The notes under the pieces were generated by a model. The model worked only from the letters and a program-made list of their open reading frames with translations, was not told the origin of the DNA and made no database searches. Of a stretch of 39,516 nucleotides of DNA, positions 16,418 to 25,043 are shown piece after piece. This stretch comes from Elusimicrobia bacterium HGW-Elusimicrobia-3 (GTDB lineage Bacteria > Elusimicrobiota > Elusimicrobia > Elusimicrobiales > UBA9959), in assembly GCA_002840355.1 (NCBI GenBank), contig PHAL01000022.1, positions 1 through 39,516 on the forward strand, given 5' to 3'. A program made the translations under genes and the position numbers. How positions within the stretch are numbered: the stretch's first letter is position 1; every line of letters begins with the position of its first letter.

Positions 16418-18187
16418 ATGAGTTTCCTTCCCGCTACGCCGCAAGAGGTCAAAGCCCTGGGCTGGGACGCCGTGGACGTGGTCCTGGTCACCGGCGACGC
16501 CTACGTAGACCACCCCTCTTTCGCCATGGCGCTGGTGGGCCGCGTGCTGGAGGCCGAGGGCCTGCGCGTGGCCATCCTCGCCCAACCGCGCTGGGATTCG
16601 CCGGCCGATTTCAAACAGTTCGGCCGGCCCCGCCTGTTCTACGGCGTCTCCGCCGGGAACATGGACTCGATGATCAACAAGTACACGCACAACCGCAAGA
16701 TCCGGTCCTCGGACGATTTCTCCCCCGGCGGCCGCGCCGGCCTGCGCCCCGACAGGGCCACCATCATCTACTCCCAGCGCTGCCGCGAGGCCTACCCCGA
16801 AGCGCCCGTGATCATCGGCGGCATAGAGGCCACCATGCGCCGCTTCGCGCATTACGACTACTGGTCCGACAAGGTGCGCAAGAGCGTGCTGCTGGACGCC
16901 AAGGCGGACCTGCTGGTCTACGGCATGGGCGAGCGCCAGATCCGGGAGATCGCCGCCAGGCTGAAGGCCGGCGAGGCGATAGGCGCGCTGCGCGACGTCC
17001 GCGGCACGGCTTATCCGCTCGGGGCGAAAGAGACCGCCGCGCTGGCGATACCCGGGGCGCTGGAATTGCCCACCGCCGGAGAGGTTTCAGGGGACCGCGT
17101 TAAATTCTCCGCCGCTACGCGGCTTATCTACGAGAACTCCAACCCCTACAACGCCGCGGTCCTCGTCCAGAAGAGCGAGGGCAAGGCGGTGGTGCAGAAT
17201 CCCCCCGCGCTGCCGCTCTCCACGGCGGAGATGGACGCCGTCTACGGCCTGCCCTTCGTCAAGCGCGCCCACCCGTCGTACAAGGAGCCCGTCCCCGCGC
17301 TGGAGACCATAAAAGATTCGATAGTCATACACCGCGGCTGCTTCGGCGGCTGCGCCTTCTGCTCGCTGACGCTGCACCAGGGCCGGTTCATACAGACGCG
17401 CTCGGCCGAGTCGGTGGAGAAGGAGGCCGCGGCCCTCCTGAAGACGCCGCGCCACCCCGGCAACATCTCCGACCTCGGAGCCCCGTCGGCCAACATGTAC
17501 GGCATGGGCGGCAGGGACATGGCGGTCTGCAAGGCCTGCAAAAAGCTTTCCTGCGTTCACCCCGTCATCTGCCCCAACCTCAACACCGACCACAAGCCGC
17601 TGCTGGCCCTGATGCGCCGCGTGCGGGCGATCAAGGGGCTGAAGAAAGCCTTCGTCGCCAGCGGCATCCGGATGGACCTGGCGCTGAAATGCGGCGAGTA
17701 TATTTCGGAGATAGCGCGCTTTCACACCGGCGGGCTGCTCAAGGTGGCCCCCGAGCATATCTCGCCCAGGGTGCTGTCGATAATGAAAAAGCCCGGCGTG
17801 GAAGTGTTCAAGGAGTTCGCCGACAAGTTCCTCGCCGAGTCGAAGAAGGCCGGCAAGGAGCAGTACCTGGTGCTGTATTTCATCTCGGCCCACCCCGGCT
17901 CCACGCTGGCCGACATGTCCGACCTCGCCGTGTTCCTGAAGGAGCGCAACATCCGCCCGCAGCAGATCAACGATTTCCTGCCCGCCCCGATGGAGCTGGC
18001 CACCTCGATCTATTTCACCGGCCTGGACCCGTTCACGCTGGAGCCGGTCTACGTCCCCAAGAAAGAAACGGAGCGCCGCCTGCAGCGCGCGCTCCTTCAG
18101 TATTACAAACCCGAAAACCGCCCCCTGATCCTCCAGGCCCTGCGCGAGATCAAGCGCCCCGACCTGATCAAGAAACTACTCCAGTAG
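16418..18187 (+). CDS. YgiQ-family radical SAM protein
   Basis: 589 residues. The N-terminal region has the YgiQ signature ([66 protein letters not shown]). The radical SAM cluster cysteines are in [10 protein letters not shown], Cys308-Cys312-Cys315. The TIM-barrel part continues through [11 protein letters not shown], a Cys-rich insertion ([17 protein letters not shown]), and [17 protein letters not shown] to [21 protein letters not shown]. Members have a 4Fe-4S cluster and cleave S-adenosylmethionine; the family's physiological reaction is not established. It is somewhat shorter than the Escherichia coli relative because the C-terminal extension is missing. Monocistronic, divergent from the outer-membrane protein gene, convergent with rnd. 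Confidence 0.93.
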   Translation: MSFLPATPQEVKALGWDAVDVVLVTGDAYVDHPSFAMALVGRVLEAEGLRVAILAQPRWDSPADFKQFGRPRLFYGVSAGNMDSMINKYTHNRKIRSSDDFSPGGRAGLRPDRATIIYSQRCREAYPEAPVIIGGIEATMRRFAHYDYWSDKVRKSVLLDAKADLLVYGMGERQIREIAARLKAGEAIGALRDVRGTAYPLGAKETAALAIPGALELPTAGEVSGDRVKFSAATRLIYENSNPYNAAVLVQKSEGKAVVQNPPALPLSTAEMDAVYGLPFVKRAHPSYKEPVPALETIKDSIVIHRGCFGGCAFCSLTLHQGRFIQTRSAESVEKEAAALLKTPRHPGNISDLGAPSANMYGMGGRDMAVCKACKKLSCVHPVICPNLNTDHKPLLALMRRVRAIKGLKKAFVASGIRMDLALKCGEYISEIARFHTGGLLKVAPEHISPRVLSIMKKPGVEVFKEFADKFLAESKKAGKEQYLVLYFISAHPGSTLADMSDLAVFLKERNIRPQQINDFLPAPMELATSIYFTGLDPFTLEPVYVPKKETERRLQRALLQYYKPENRPLILQALREIKRPDLIKKLLQ

Positions 18188-18241
18188 AGTTTCTTCTCCG
18201 TCACACTAACACGAATGTTCCCTCCGAAGTAAAGCTAGCGC

Positions 18242-18430
18242 CGCGGGCATGCTTGCCGTGAGCGACTTTAGTGCGTAGGGCCAAGGTCCGCAGCGGACAG
18301 CCTATCATTAAGGCTGCGGCGAAGAATGTTTGAGCGAGGCACTGTGTGCCGAGCGAGTTCTTCGCCGGCAGAGGACCGCAGGCCCTCTTCCGCCACGCAC
18401 GCTTAGGAGCGAGCGGCAAGCATGCCCGCG
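18242..18430. repeat. Extragenic palindromic element, copy B
   Basis: Outer perfect 17-bp inverted repeats (CGCGGGCATGCTTGCCG at 18242-18258 and its complement at 18414-18430). A second, nested pair (CGGCGAAGAA at 18317-18326 and its complement at 18358-18367) encloses GAGCGAGGCAC-TGT-GTGCCGAGCG (hairpin 18338-18350), which is very close to the core hairpin of copy C. GTCCGC-A-GCGGAC near 18286 forms a side hairpin. It fills most of the gap between convergent ygiQ-like and rnd genes. No other gene is visible in 18188-18445. Confidence 0.7.
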
Positions 18431-18445
18431 ACCGCAGTGGGGCGA

Positions 18446-19585
18446 TTACTTGCCGTGGTGTTTTTTAAGGAATTCCATTATCTCGGCGCCGTAGAGGGCG
18501 GCCTTTTCGGCGCCCAGGCCCTTGATGGCGTGCAGGTCTTCAATACGGTGCAGCTGGGCCATGGCCAGGCGCTCCAGCACGTCGTTGCCCAGGATCGCCT
18601 CGGGCAGCATGTTGCGGCGGCCGGCGGTCTCCTTGCGCCACAGGCGCAGCGTCTGGAAGCGGGACTTGACGGTCTCGAAATAAGCGCGCTTCTCGCGCGA
18701 GATCTCGCGGCGCGGCACCTGGTACTCCGGGGCCTTGAGCCCCCTGGCCAGCGCCTCGCGTATCCACGCGCCGTGGTTGGCCAGCACGTAGCCGCTGACG
18801 CCCTTGAAAATGGAGAGGTTGTGCAGGCCCTCGCGCGGCGCCACGGAAAGACGCAGCATCAGGTCCCCGCTGATCACCTTGAACGAAGGTGCGTCCTTCT
18901 TGATCGCGGCCACCTCGCGCGCGATGTACAGTTCCCGCAGCACGGCCAGGCCGCGGCCGTTGAGCTGGCGCGCGCCCTTCAGCGTCAGGAAGCCCGACTC
19001 GTCGAAGCGCATCGGGGTGGGCTCGATCTTGCAGATCTGGGCGAACTGCCCCATCGCCTCTTCCAGGCGGCCCTTCTTCTCCAGCTCGGCGCCCAGGATG
19101 TCGCGCAGCTTCTTGAGGTGGATGGTGTCGGAGCTGGCGTAGTCCAGCATCTCTTTCGAGAGCGGGCGGCGGCCCCAGTCGGCCTTCTGGAACTTCTTGT
19201 TCATCTCCAGGCCGAAGCGTTCCCCCACCATGCTGTCGAGGCCGCATTTGATGATGCCCAGGTACTTGGCGGCCACCATCACGTCGAAGACGTTGACAAA
19301 AGTGCACTTGAGCGCGGCCTTGAAGACGCGGATATCGGAGTCGGCCGAGTGGAAGATCTTCTCTATGCCGGGGTCGGCGAAGATGGGGAGTATCGGCTTG
19401 ATGTCCACCGCGAGCGGGTCCACCACGGCGTTGATATGCTCGCTGGACAGCTGCATCAGGCAGAACTTTTCCTTGTAGGCGTAGAGGCTGTTGGACTCGG
19501 TGTCGATGGAGAGGTACTTGTGGGTGGCGAGCTTCGCGCACAGCTCGTTGAAATCTTTCTGTTTGTCGATGAAGGTGTAACTCAT
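18446..19585 (-). CDS. rnd: Ribonuclease D
   Basis: 379 residues. DEDDy 3'-5' exoribonuclease of tRNA and structured RNA 3'-end processing. Exo I is SIDTESNSL (Asp28, Glu30), Exo II is FHSADSDIRVF (Asp84) and Exo III is DYASSDTIHLKKL (Tyr149, Asp153), so the active site is complete. Two HRDC-like helical domains follow (about 210-290 and 315-379; the latter contains IEDLHAIKGLGAEKAALYG). The length is normal. The ATG has no ribosome-binding site. A TATTAT box lies exactly six bases upstream, suggesting a leaderless transcript. It is divergent from the pseudouridine synthase gene, so two RNA-modifying genes share a promoter region. Confidence 0.93.
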   Translation of the reverse strand: MSYTFIDKQKDFNELCAKLATHKYLSIDTESNSLYAYKEKFCLMQLSSEHINAVVDPLAVDIKPILPIFADPGIEKIFHSADSDIRVFKAALKCTFVNVFDVMVAAKYLGIIKCGLDSMVGERFGLEMNKKFQKADWGRRPLSKEMLDYASSDTIHLKKLRDILGAELEKKGRLEEAMGQFAQICKIEPTPMRFDESGFLTLKGARQLNGRGLAVLRELYIAREVAAIKKDAPSFKVISGDLMLRLSVAPREGLHNLSIFKGVSGYVLANHGAWIREALARGLKAPEYQVPRREISREKRAYFETVKSRFQTLRLWRKETAGRRNMLPEAILGNDVLERLAMAQLHRIEDLHAIKGLGAEKAALYGAEIMEFLKKHHGK

Positions 19586-19591
19586 TAATAT

Positions 19592-19600
19592 ATAATAACA
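19592..19600 (-). promoter_or_regulatory. Extended -10 promoter of rnd, predicted leaderless
   Basis: On the minus strand TGT-TATTAT, six bases (ATATTA), then the rnd ATG. A TTGCCA that resembles a -35 box lies 19 bp further upstream. No Shine-Dalgarno sequence fits between. Confidence 0.5.
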
Positions 19601-19632
19601 TTTAGCCGGCCGTTTCTGGCAAGCCGGGGACG

Positions 19633-20199
19633 ATGACCACCATTATTTTCAACAAGCCCTACGGGGTACTATCGCAGTTCACGCCGGAGCACGGCCATCC
19701 CTCGCTGGCGGACTTCGGCCTGCCCAAGGGCGTCTACCCCGCGGGCCGGCTGGACCACGACAGCGAGGGCCTGCTGCTGCTCACCTCCGACGGCCACCTG
19801 CAGGCCGGCATAGCAGACCCGAAACACAAGATGGCCAAGGTTTACTGGGCCCAGGTGGAACGCGAAGTGACCGACGAGGCGCTGGCGCGGCTGCGGGCCG
19901 GCGTTACGCTGGCCGACGGCCCGACGCTGCCCTGCGGGGCGAGAGCCCTGCCCGACCCCGGGCTGCCGGCGCGCATGCCCCCCATACGCTACCGCAAGAC
20001 CGTGCCCACCTCGTGGGCCGAGATCACCCTGAAGGAGGGCCGCAACCGGCAGGTGCGGCGCATGCTGGCCGCCGTCGGGTTCCCGGTGCTGCGCCTGCTG
20101 CGGCGGGCCATCGGCCCGCTGACGCTCGAGGGGCTGGAGCCGGGGCAGTGGCGCGAACTGAGCGCCGCAGAGATTTCAGGGCTGGGAGAAAAAAAATGA
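19633..20199 (+). CDS. rluE: RluE/RsuA-family 23S rRNA pseudouridine synthase
   Basis: 188 residues. It begins directly with FNKPYGVLSQF and has no N-terminal S4 domain, like RluE. The catalytic aspartate is Asp41 in AGRLDHDSEGLLLLT. Other family motifs are KVYWAQVER, EITLKEGRNRQVRRM and AVGFPVLRLLR. RluE modifies U2457 of 23S rRNA in Escherichia coli; the exact target here is inferred. The start has a GGGGA ribosome-binding site 5 bp upstream. The stop overlaps the next start (ATGA), so it is translationally coupled with the dehydrogenase gene. Confidence 0.9.
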   Translation: MTTIIFNKPYGVLSQFTPEHGHPSLADFGLPKGVYPAGRLDHDSEGLLLLTSDGHLQAGIADPKHKMAKVYWAQVEREVTDEALARLRAGVTLADGPTLPCGARALPDPGLPARMPPIRYRKTVPTSWAEITLKEGRNRQVRRMLAAVGFPVLRLLRRAIGPLTLEGLEPGQWRELSAAEISGLGEKK

Positions 20200-21077
20200 G
20201 CGTACCGCCGAGAATAGGTTTCATAGGGCTGGGGATAATGGGCCGGGCCATGGCGCTGAACCTGCACCGGGCCGGCTTCCAGGTCGCGGTCTACAACCGT
20301 ACCCGTGCGCGCACCACCGAATTCGCCGACCTCGGCTGCGAGGTGGCTTCCACGCCGAGGGCGCTGGCCAAGATGTGCGACACCATCATCACCATGGTCT
20401 CGGACCCCGCCGCTATCGGCGAGGTAATGGACGGCCCCGAAGGCGCGGCCTCGGCCTTCCAGGGCGGCAACGCGCTCATCAACATGAGCACGCTCTCACC
20501 CGACTGCACCTCCGAACTCGCAAAGAAATGCTACGCCGCCGGCGTGGTCTTCCTGGACTGCCCGGTCTCCGGCTCCAAGGCTGCGGCGGAGAAAGCTCAA
20601 CTTGTGATCCTGGCCGGCGCGGAGAAGCCAGCCCTGGAGCGCTACACCCCGGTGCTCAAGGCCATGGGCAAGGAGATCGTGCACGCCGGCCTGCCGCCGG
20701 CCGGCACCGCGCTCAAGCTGTGCGTGAACCTGATAGTGGCGCAGCTCACCACGGCGCTGGCCGAGTCGGCCGCGCTGGCGCAGGCCCAGGGCATAGACCC
20801 GGCCCTCATCTTCGAGACGCTCGCGCACAATCCCGCCCTGAACTGCGGCTACTTCTCGCTCAAGAAGGACAACATCCTCAAGCGGGACTTTCCCGCGGCC
20901 TTCCCGCTGCGGCACATGCTCAAGGACGCCCGCTTCATGCTGGCCGAGGCGGCCAAGCGGCGGCTGGAGCTGCCGGTCACGGCGGCGGTGGAACGCCTGA
21001 TGACTAAATCGTATAATAGCGGCTACGGCGACAAGGACCTCAGCGTGGTGCTGGATACCCTCGCCGAACCGCTCTGA
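20196..21077 (+). CDS. NAD(P)-dependent beta-hydroxyacid dehydrogenase family oxidoreductase
   Basis: 293 residues, 6-phosphogluconate/3-hydroxyisobutyrate dehydrogenase superfamily. Rossmann motif GFIGLGIMGRAMALNL at the N-terminus with VYNRT after strand 2. The substrate loop is FLDCPVSGSKAAAEK. The catalytic-lysine helix GTALKLCVNLIVAQ and the C-terminal motif LRHMLKDARFMLAEA follow. Members reduce glyoxylate or succinic semialdehyde, or oxidise 3-hydroxyisobutyrate; which one cannot be decided here. The start (SVPPRIGFIG) has GGGAG upstream and overlaps the preceding stop. A longer in-frame reading from 20013 lies inside the pseudouridine synthase gene and is rejected. Confidence 0.9.
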   Translation: MSVPPRIGFIGLGIMGRAMALNLHRAGFQVAVYNRTRARTTEFADLGCEVASTPRALAKMCDTIITMVSDPAAIGEVMDGPEGAASAFQGGNALINMSTLSPDCTSELAKKCYAAGVVFLDCPVSGSKAAAEKAQLVILAGAEKPALERYTPVLKAMGKEIVHAGLPPAGTALKLCVNLIVAQLTTALAESAALAQAQGIDPALIFETLAHNPALNCGYFSLKKDNILKRDFPAAFPLRHMLKDARFMLAEAAKRRLELPVTAAVERLMTKSYNSGYGDKDLSVVLDTLAEPL

Positions 21078-21087
21078 CGGAGAACAT

Positions 21088-21267
21088 ATGCGCAAGATCT
21101 TAGCCGCGGTAATCCTGTCGACCTGGGATTTCACCAGGAAGCACCGCTTCATAGCCTTCTTCCTGGGCCTGCTCCTGGCGGCCGCCGCCGCCGGCGGCCT
21201 CTACCTGCTCGTCCTGCAGTTCCCCACCGTGCTCAGCCTGCCCTGCTTCACCGGCGGCTGCCAGTAA
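21088..21267 (+). CDS. 59-residue single-helix membrane protein
   Basis: A small gene not previously called, 10 bp after the dehydrogenase stop, with GGAG 6 bp before the ATG. It starts MRKILAAVILSTWDFTRKHR, continues with a hydrophobic helix (about residues 21-43, FIAFFLGLLLAAAAAGG LYLL), and ends in LPCFTGGCQ with two cysteines. The helix is preceded by basic residues, so the N-terminus is probably cytoplasmic and the Cys pair outside. A strong terminator starts 3 bp after its stop, which fits its being the last gene of the operon. No family recognised. Confidence 0.65.
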   Translation: MRKILAAVILSTWDFTRKHRFIAFFLGLLLAAAAAGGLYLLVLQFPTVLSLPCFTGGCQ

Positions 21268-21270
21268 ACC

Positions 21271-21300
21271 GCCCCGCTTGCCGCGGGGCCTTTTATTTTG
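21271..21300 (+). terminator. Rho-independent terminator of the rluE operon
   Basis: GCCCCGC-TTGCC-GCGGGGC (21271-21289) followed by CCTTTTATTTTG. It sits right after the small membrane protein gene and just before the iron operon's control region. Confidence 0.85.
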
Positions 21301-21304
21301 CTAG

Positions 21305-21340
21305 AGTTAGAGAGGCCTAACTTTGTTATGCCCCGCTAAC
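21305..21340. promoter_or_regulatory. Candidate metal-repressor operator upstream of the feo operon
   Basis: The inverted repeat AGTTAG-AGAGGC-CTAACT (21305-21322) resembles DtxR-type boxes, in which TTAGG and CCTAA half-sites face each other. A second, weaker pair GTTA...TAAC spans 21325-21340. Both lie between the preceding terminator and the ATG of the DtxR-like gene, the expected place for iron-dependent autorepression. A TTGCTA just upstream could be a -35 box. The assignment is inferred. Confidence 0.45.
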
Positions 21341-21342
21341 AT

Positions 21343-21780
21343 ATGCATAAAACCCTCTCCCCCAGCCTGGAAGACTACCTGGAAGCCGCCTACGCGCTCA
21401 GCCTCAGGGACGGCAGCGCCCGGGCCTGCGACATCAGCCGCCTGCTCAAGGTCTCGAAGCCTTCCGTAAACTCCGCCGTCAAGACGCTGGCGGCGCGCGG
21501 CCTGCTCAGCCATGAGCGCTACGGGGCCATACGCCTTTCCCCGGCGGGCCTGCGGGCCGGCGCCGAGATCACCGGCCGCCACGCCACGCTCAAGGACTTT
21601 TTCATAGAGGTGCTGGACCTGCCCGCCGCCCAGGCGGAGCGCGACGCCTGCAAAGCCGAGCACGCCCTCAGCCCCGAGGCGCTGCGGCGCGTGGGCGCCC
21701 TCACGCTGTTCCTCAAGGCCCCGGCCCGCCGCGCGGCCCTGCTGGCCGCCAAGCGTGCCCTAGCCGGGAGGCCGTCATGA
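21343..21780 (+). CDS. DtxR/MntR-family metal-dependent transcriptional regulator
   Basis: 145 residues, the short form without an SH3-like domain. Winged helix-turn-helix about 5-70 (DYLEAAYALS; ARACDISRLLKVSKPSVNSAVKTLAARGLL), then a metal-binding/dimerisation domain. Likely metal ligands are Asp11, Glu14, His80 and the Cys103-Glu106-His107 cluster (DACKAEHALSPE). A cysteine at the first position of this cluster is DtxR-like, whereas manganese-selective MntR has glutamate there, so iron sensing is the better guess. It overlaps the FeoA-FeoB start by 4 bp (ATGA) and is therefore coupled to ferrous iron uptake. Probably represses its own operon when iron is plentiful. Confidence 0.85.
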   Translation: MHKTLSPSLEDYLEAAYALSLRDGSARACDISRLLKVSKPSVNSAVKTLAARGLLSHERYGAIRLSPAGLRAGAEITGRHATLKDFFIEVLDLPAAQAERDACKAEHALSPEALRRVGALTLFLKAPARRAALLAAKRALAGRPS

Positions 21781-23744
21781 AGCCCTCCCCCCCTATCACC
21801 CTGCTCGCCATGCGCGGCGACGAGACCGGCTACATAACCGAGGTCGGCGGCGGAAGCGATTTCCAGGCCAAGCTGCGCGCGATGGGCCTCTATGTCGGCC
21901 GCCATATCACCAAGCGCTCCGGCGAGAATTCCGGCGGGCCGGTGGTAGTGGAAGTGATGGGCACCAGGGTGGCCCTCGGCCGCGGCATGGCCGCCAAGAT
22001 AGCCGTCAAGGTAAAGTCCCGCCGCGTGCTGCTGGCCGGCAACCCCAACGTGGGCAAGAGCGTGGTCTTCTCGCGCCTGACCGGCCTGGAGGTCATCTCC
22101 TCCAATTACCCCGGCACCACGGTGGAATACACCGCCGGGCATACCGTGCTCGCCGGCGAGCGCTTTTCCGTGGTGGACGTGCCCGGCGCCTACAGCCACG
22201 CCGCCACCAACAAGGCCGAGGAAGTGGCGCGCGAGATCCTGGCCCAGCCGGACAAGGCGCTCATCCTCAACGTGGTGGACGCCACCAACCTCGAGCGCAA
22301 CCTCTATTACAGCCTGGAGCTGGCCGCCCTCTGCACCCCGATGGTCATCCTGCTCAACAAATGGGATATCGCCCGCCGCCGCGGCGTGGAGATAGATCCC
22401 GCGGCGCTCGGCCGCCACCTCGGCGTGCGCGTGGTGCCTTTCGTGGCCACCACGGGCGAGGGCCTCTCCGGCTTGAAGACCGCCGTGGAGGAGTTCAACG
22501 CGGGCCGCCTGCCCGCGCCGGGCTGCCACCCCACCGACCCCGACGAGAAATGGGCGCTGATAGGCCGCATCTCGGCCGAATGCCAGAAGATCACCCACAA
22601 GCACGCCACGCTGCTCGAGAAGCTCGAGGACATCACCTCGCGCCCCGGCACCGGCCTGCCCTTCGCCGCCGCGGTCATGCTGGCCATGTTCTGGCTGATC
22701 CGCTTCGTCGGCGAGGGCCTGATAACCCACGCGCTGGACCCGCTGTTCCAGGCGGCCTGGATGCCGCTGGTCACGGCGGCCCTCGGCGGCCTGCAGGAGG
22801 GCGGCTTCTGGAAGGTGCTGCTGCTGGGCACTACGCCCGCGCCGATGGAATCCTTCGGCCTGCTGACCACCGGCCTCTATATCCCGTTCGTCACCGTGCT
22901 GCCTTATATAGTTTCTTTCTACGCCGCGCTGGGCCTGCTCGAGGATATCGGCTACCTGCCGCGCCTGGCGGTCATGCTAGACAGCTCCATGCACCGCCTG
23001 GGCCTGCACGGCTACGGCACCATCCCGCTGATGCTGGGCATGGGCTGCAAGGTGCCGGCCATCCTCGCCGCTCGCGTGCTGGAGACGCCGCGCGAGCGCG
23101 TGATAGCCACCGCCCTCACGCTGGCGCTGGCGCCCTGCATGCCGCAGACCGCGATGATACTCAGCCTGCTGGCCCCCTTCCACATCAAGTACACGCTGGC
23201 CGTCTTCGGTGCCATCGCCGCGGCGGGCATACTCAGCTCGCTGCTGCTCAGCCGCCTGCTCAAAGGCGAGACCCCGGAGCTGTTCCTGGAGATCCCCCCC
23301 TACCAGGCCCCGTGCTGCCCCATGCTGGCCCGCAAGCTGTACTTCCGCATAAAGGATTTCCTGCTAGAGGCCGTGCCGATGATCATCGTGGGCGTGCTGC
23401 TGGTGGCGCTGCTCGACGTCAGCGGCCTGCTGGCCGGCATCTCCGAATTCTTCAAGCCGGCCGTCACCGGCCTGCTGGGTCTCCCCCCCGAGACCGTGTC
23501 GGTGATGACGCTGGGCTTCCTGCGCAAGGACGTCTCTATCGCCATGCTGGTCCCGTTCGGCCTGTCCCCCGGCTCCATCGTGGTGGCCAGCGTCTTCCTC
23601 TCCCTCTACCTGCCCTGCATGGCCAGTTTCATGGTCACCGTGCGCGAGCTCGGCGTTAAGGACGCGGCCAAGGTGATAGCCATGAACCTGGCCGCCGCCC
23701 TGGTCTTCGCCTCGGGCCTGAACCTGCTGATAAAGTTCCTGTGA
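21777..23744 (+). CDS. feoB: Ferrous iron transporter, FeoA-FeoB fusion
   Basis: 655 residues. Residues 1 to about 78 form an FeoA domain (ITLLAMRGDETGYITEVGGG; LRAMGLYVGRHI; GRGMAAKIAVK), fused to the FeoB GTPase: G1 GNPNVGKS (88-95), G2 Thr in YPGTTVEY, G3 DVPG (134-137), G4 NKWD (194-197). The membrane part begins near 300 and contains both gate regions, with GMGCKVPAILAARVLETPRERV and LAPCMPQTAMI. The second replaces the common PCSARLPVY-like form. FeoB moves Fe(II) into the cytoplasm across the inner membrane; FeoA, normally separate, supports it. The start is the ATG overlapping the repressor stop. It ends in GTGA shared with the MFS gene. Confidence 0.95.
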   Translation: MKPSPPITLLAMRGDETGYITEVGGGSDFQAKLRAMGLYVGRHITKRSGENSGGPVVVEVMGTRVALGRGMAAKIAVKVKSRRVLLAGNPNVGKSVVFSRLTGLEVISSNYPGTTVEYTAGHTVLAGERFSVVDVPGAYSHAATNKAEEVAREILAQPDKALILNVVDATNLERNLYYSLELAALCTPMVILLNKWDIARRRGVEIDPAALGRHLGVRVVPFVATTGEGLSGLKTAVEEFNAGRLPAPGCHPTDPDEKWALIGRISAECQKITHKHATLLEKLEDITSRPGTGLPFAAAVMLAMFWLIRFVGEGLITHALDPLFQAAWMPLVTAALGGLQEGGFWKVLLLGTTPAPMESFGLLTTGLYIPFVTVLPYIVSFYAALGLLEDIGYLPRLAVMLDSSMHRLGLHGYGTIPLMLGMGCKVPAILAARVLETPRERVIATALTLALAPCMPQTAMILSLLAPFHIKYTLAVFGAIAAAGILSSLLLSRLLKGETPELFLEIPPYQAPCCPMLARKLYFRIKDFLLEAVPMIIVGVLLVALLDVSGLLAGISEFFKPAVTGLLGLPPETVSVMTLGFLRKDVSIAMLVPFGLSPGSIVVASVFLSLYLPCMASFMVTVRELGVKDAAKVIAMNLAAALVFASGLNLLIKFL

Positions 23745-24934
23745 AGAGCTTCTTTAGCGACATGAGGGCGGGCCTGACCCGCAACGTAACGCTGCTCGGC
23801 GTGGTGAGCGGCCTCACCGACATCTCCAGCGAGATGCTCTACCCCATCGTCCCGGTCTTCCTCACCTCCGTGCTGGGCGCGCCCATGCAGGTGGTGGGCG
23901 TGATAGAAGGCCTGGCCGAGGCCACGGCCAGTTTCGTCAAGATCCTCGGCGGCCGCCTGTCCGACAAGTACGGCGCGCGCAAACCCTTCGTGGTGGCGGG
24001 CTACTCCCTGTCCGCCGTTTCCAAGCCCCTGCTCGCGCTCGCCACCGGCTGGCAGTTCGTGCTGTTCTCGCGCTTCATGGACCGCGTGGGCAAGGGCCTG
24101 CGCACCTCGGCGCGCGACGCCATGATAGCCGGCTCGGTGGATAAAGCACACTGGGGCAAGGCCTTCGGTTTCCACCGCGCCATGGACACGCTGGGCGCCG
24201 CGCTGGGCCCCTTGGCCGCGCTGGCCCTGATACATTTCCTCGGCGCCGAGAAACCCGACTACCGCCTGATCTTCCTGGCCGCTTTCGTGCCGGCCCTGCT
24301 CGGCATTGGGGTGCTGGTCTATTTCGTAAAGGAAGCCGCAGGCCCGCGCCGCGCGCCCGGCGCCCCCGGCGGCGCGCCCATGTCGGCCGACTTCAAGATC
24401 TTCATGGTCATCTACGCCGTCTTCTCGCTGGGTAATTCCAGCGGCGTGTTCCCTATCATGAAGGCCAAGGACATGGGTTTCTCGCTCACGCATGTCATCC
24501 TGGCCTATACCGGCTACAATCTGGTCTATGCCGCGCTGGCCTCGCCCGCCGGCTGGATCTCGGACCGTCTGGGCAAGATCCGCACGATGACCTTCGGCCT
24601 GGCCGTCTTCGCGGCCGTCTACCTGGGCTTCGCCCTGGCCGACGCTCCCTGGCAGATCTGGCTGCTGTTCGCCCTGTACGGTTTCTACGGCGCTTTCAGC
24701 GAGGGCATAGCCAAGGCGGTAGTCTCGCACCTGAGTGCCGACGAGAACAGGGCCTCGGCGATGGGCTATTTCCAGGGCATGCTGGGTTTCCTCACCTTCG
24801 CCTCCAGCGCCGCCGCCGGTTTCCTCTGGGACCGGGTCTCCCCCGCCGCCCCGTTCATGGCCGGCTCCCTCTGCGCCCTGCTCGCCGCCGCCGCCCTCCT
24901 GCTCTGGACGAGGAGCAGGAAATTCTCCTTCTAA
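23741..24934 (+). CDS. MFS transporter co-transcribed with feoB
   Basis: 397 residues, about 12 hydrophobic helices. The N-terminal signature is GVVSGLTDISSEMLYPIVPVFL. The conserved MFS loop 2-3 reads GGRLSDKYGARKP, and DRVGKGLRTSARDAMIA is typical of a widespread uncharacterised MFS subfamily. A Pro/Gly-rich linker (RRAPGAPGGAP) separates the two six-helix halves. The start is GTG, sharing bases with the feoB stop, so it is translationally coupled to the iron transporter. The substrate is unknown. The operon suggests metal, chelate or metal-stress export, but this is inference. No terminator is seen; a palindromic element follows within 110 bp. Confidence 0.87.
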   Translation: MKSFFSDMRAGLTRNVTLLGVVSGLTDISSEMLYPIVPVFLTSVLGAPMQVVGVIEGLAEATASFVKILGGRLSDKYGARKPFVVAGYSLSAVSKPLLALATGWQFVLFSRFMDRVGKGLRTSARDAMIAGSVDKAHWGKAFGFHRAMDTLGAALGPLAALALIHFLGAEKPDYRLIFLAAFVPALLGIGVLVYFVKEAAGPRRAPGAPGGAPMSADFKIFMVIYAVFSLGNSSGVFPIMKAKDMGFSLTHVILAYTGYNLVYAALASPAGWISDRLGKIRTMTFGLAVFAAVYLGFALADAPWQIWLLFALYGFYGAFSEGIAKAVVSHLSADENRASAMGYFQGMLGFLTFASSAAAGFLWDRVSPAAPFMAGSLCALLAAAALLLWTRSRKFSF

Positions 24935-25043
24935 AAATTGTAATCTAGTACCTGAGAGAGGTCCTGGCCGCCCGACTGTTCGCTCATAGAGCGGGCGCGG
25001 CCTCTGGCGCTGAGCTAGCCTCATCGCTCCAAGTTGCGGAGCG
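24935..25043. other. Intergenic stretch with two hairpins
   Basis: No gene visible. GGCCGCCCG (about 24968) pairs with CGGGCGCGGCC (about 24992), and CGCTCC-AAGTTGC-GGAGCG closes the stretch at about 25025-25043, directly against palindromic element copy C. These may belong to a degenerate second copy. Confidence 0.35.

Noticed and set aside
16301-16852. Extension of the outer-membrane protein frame
   Set aside because: It overlaps the radical SAM gene on the other strand. The ATG at 16300 starts a good signal peptide behind AGGAGGG.
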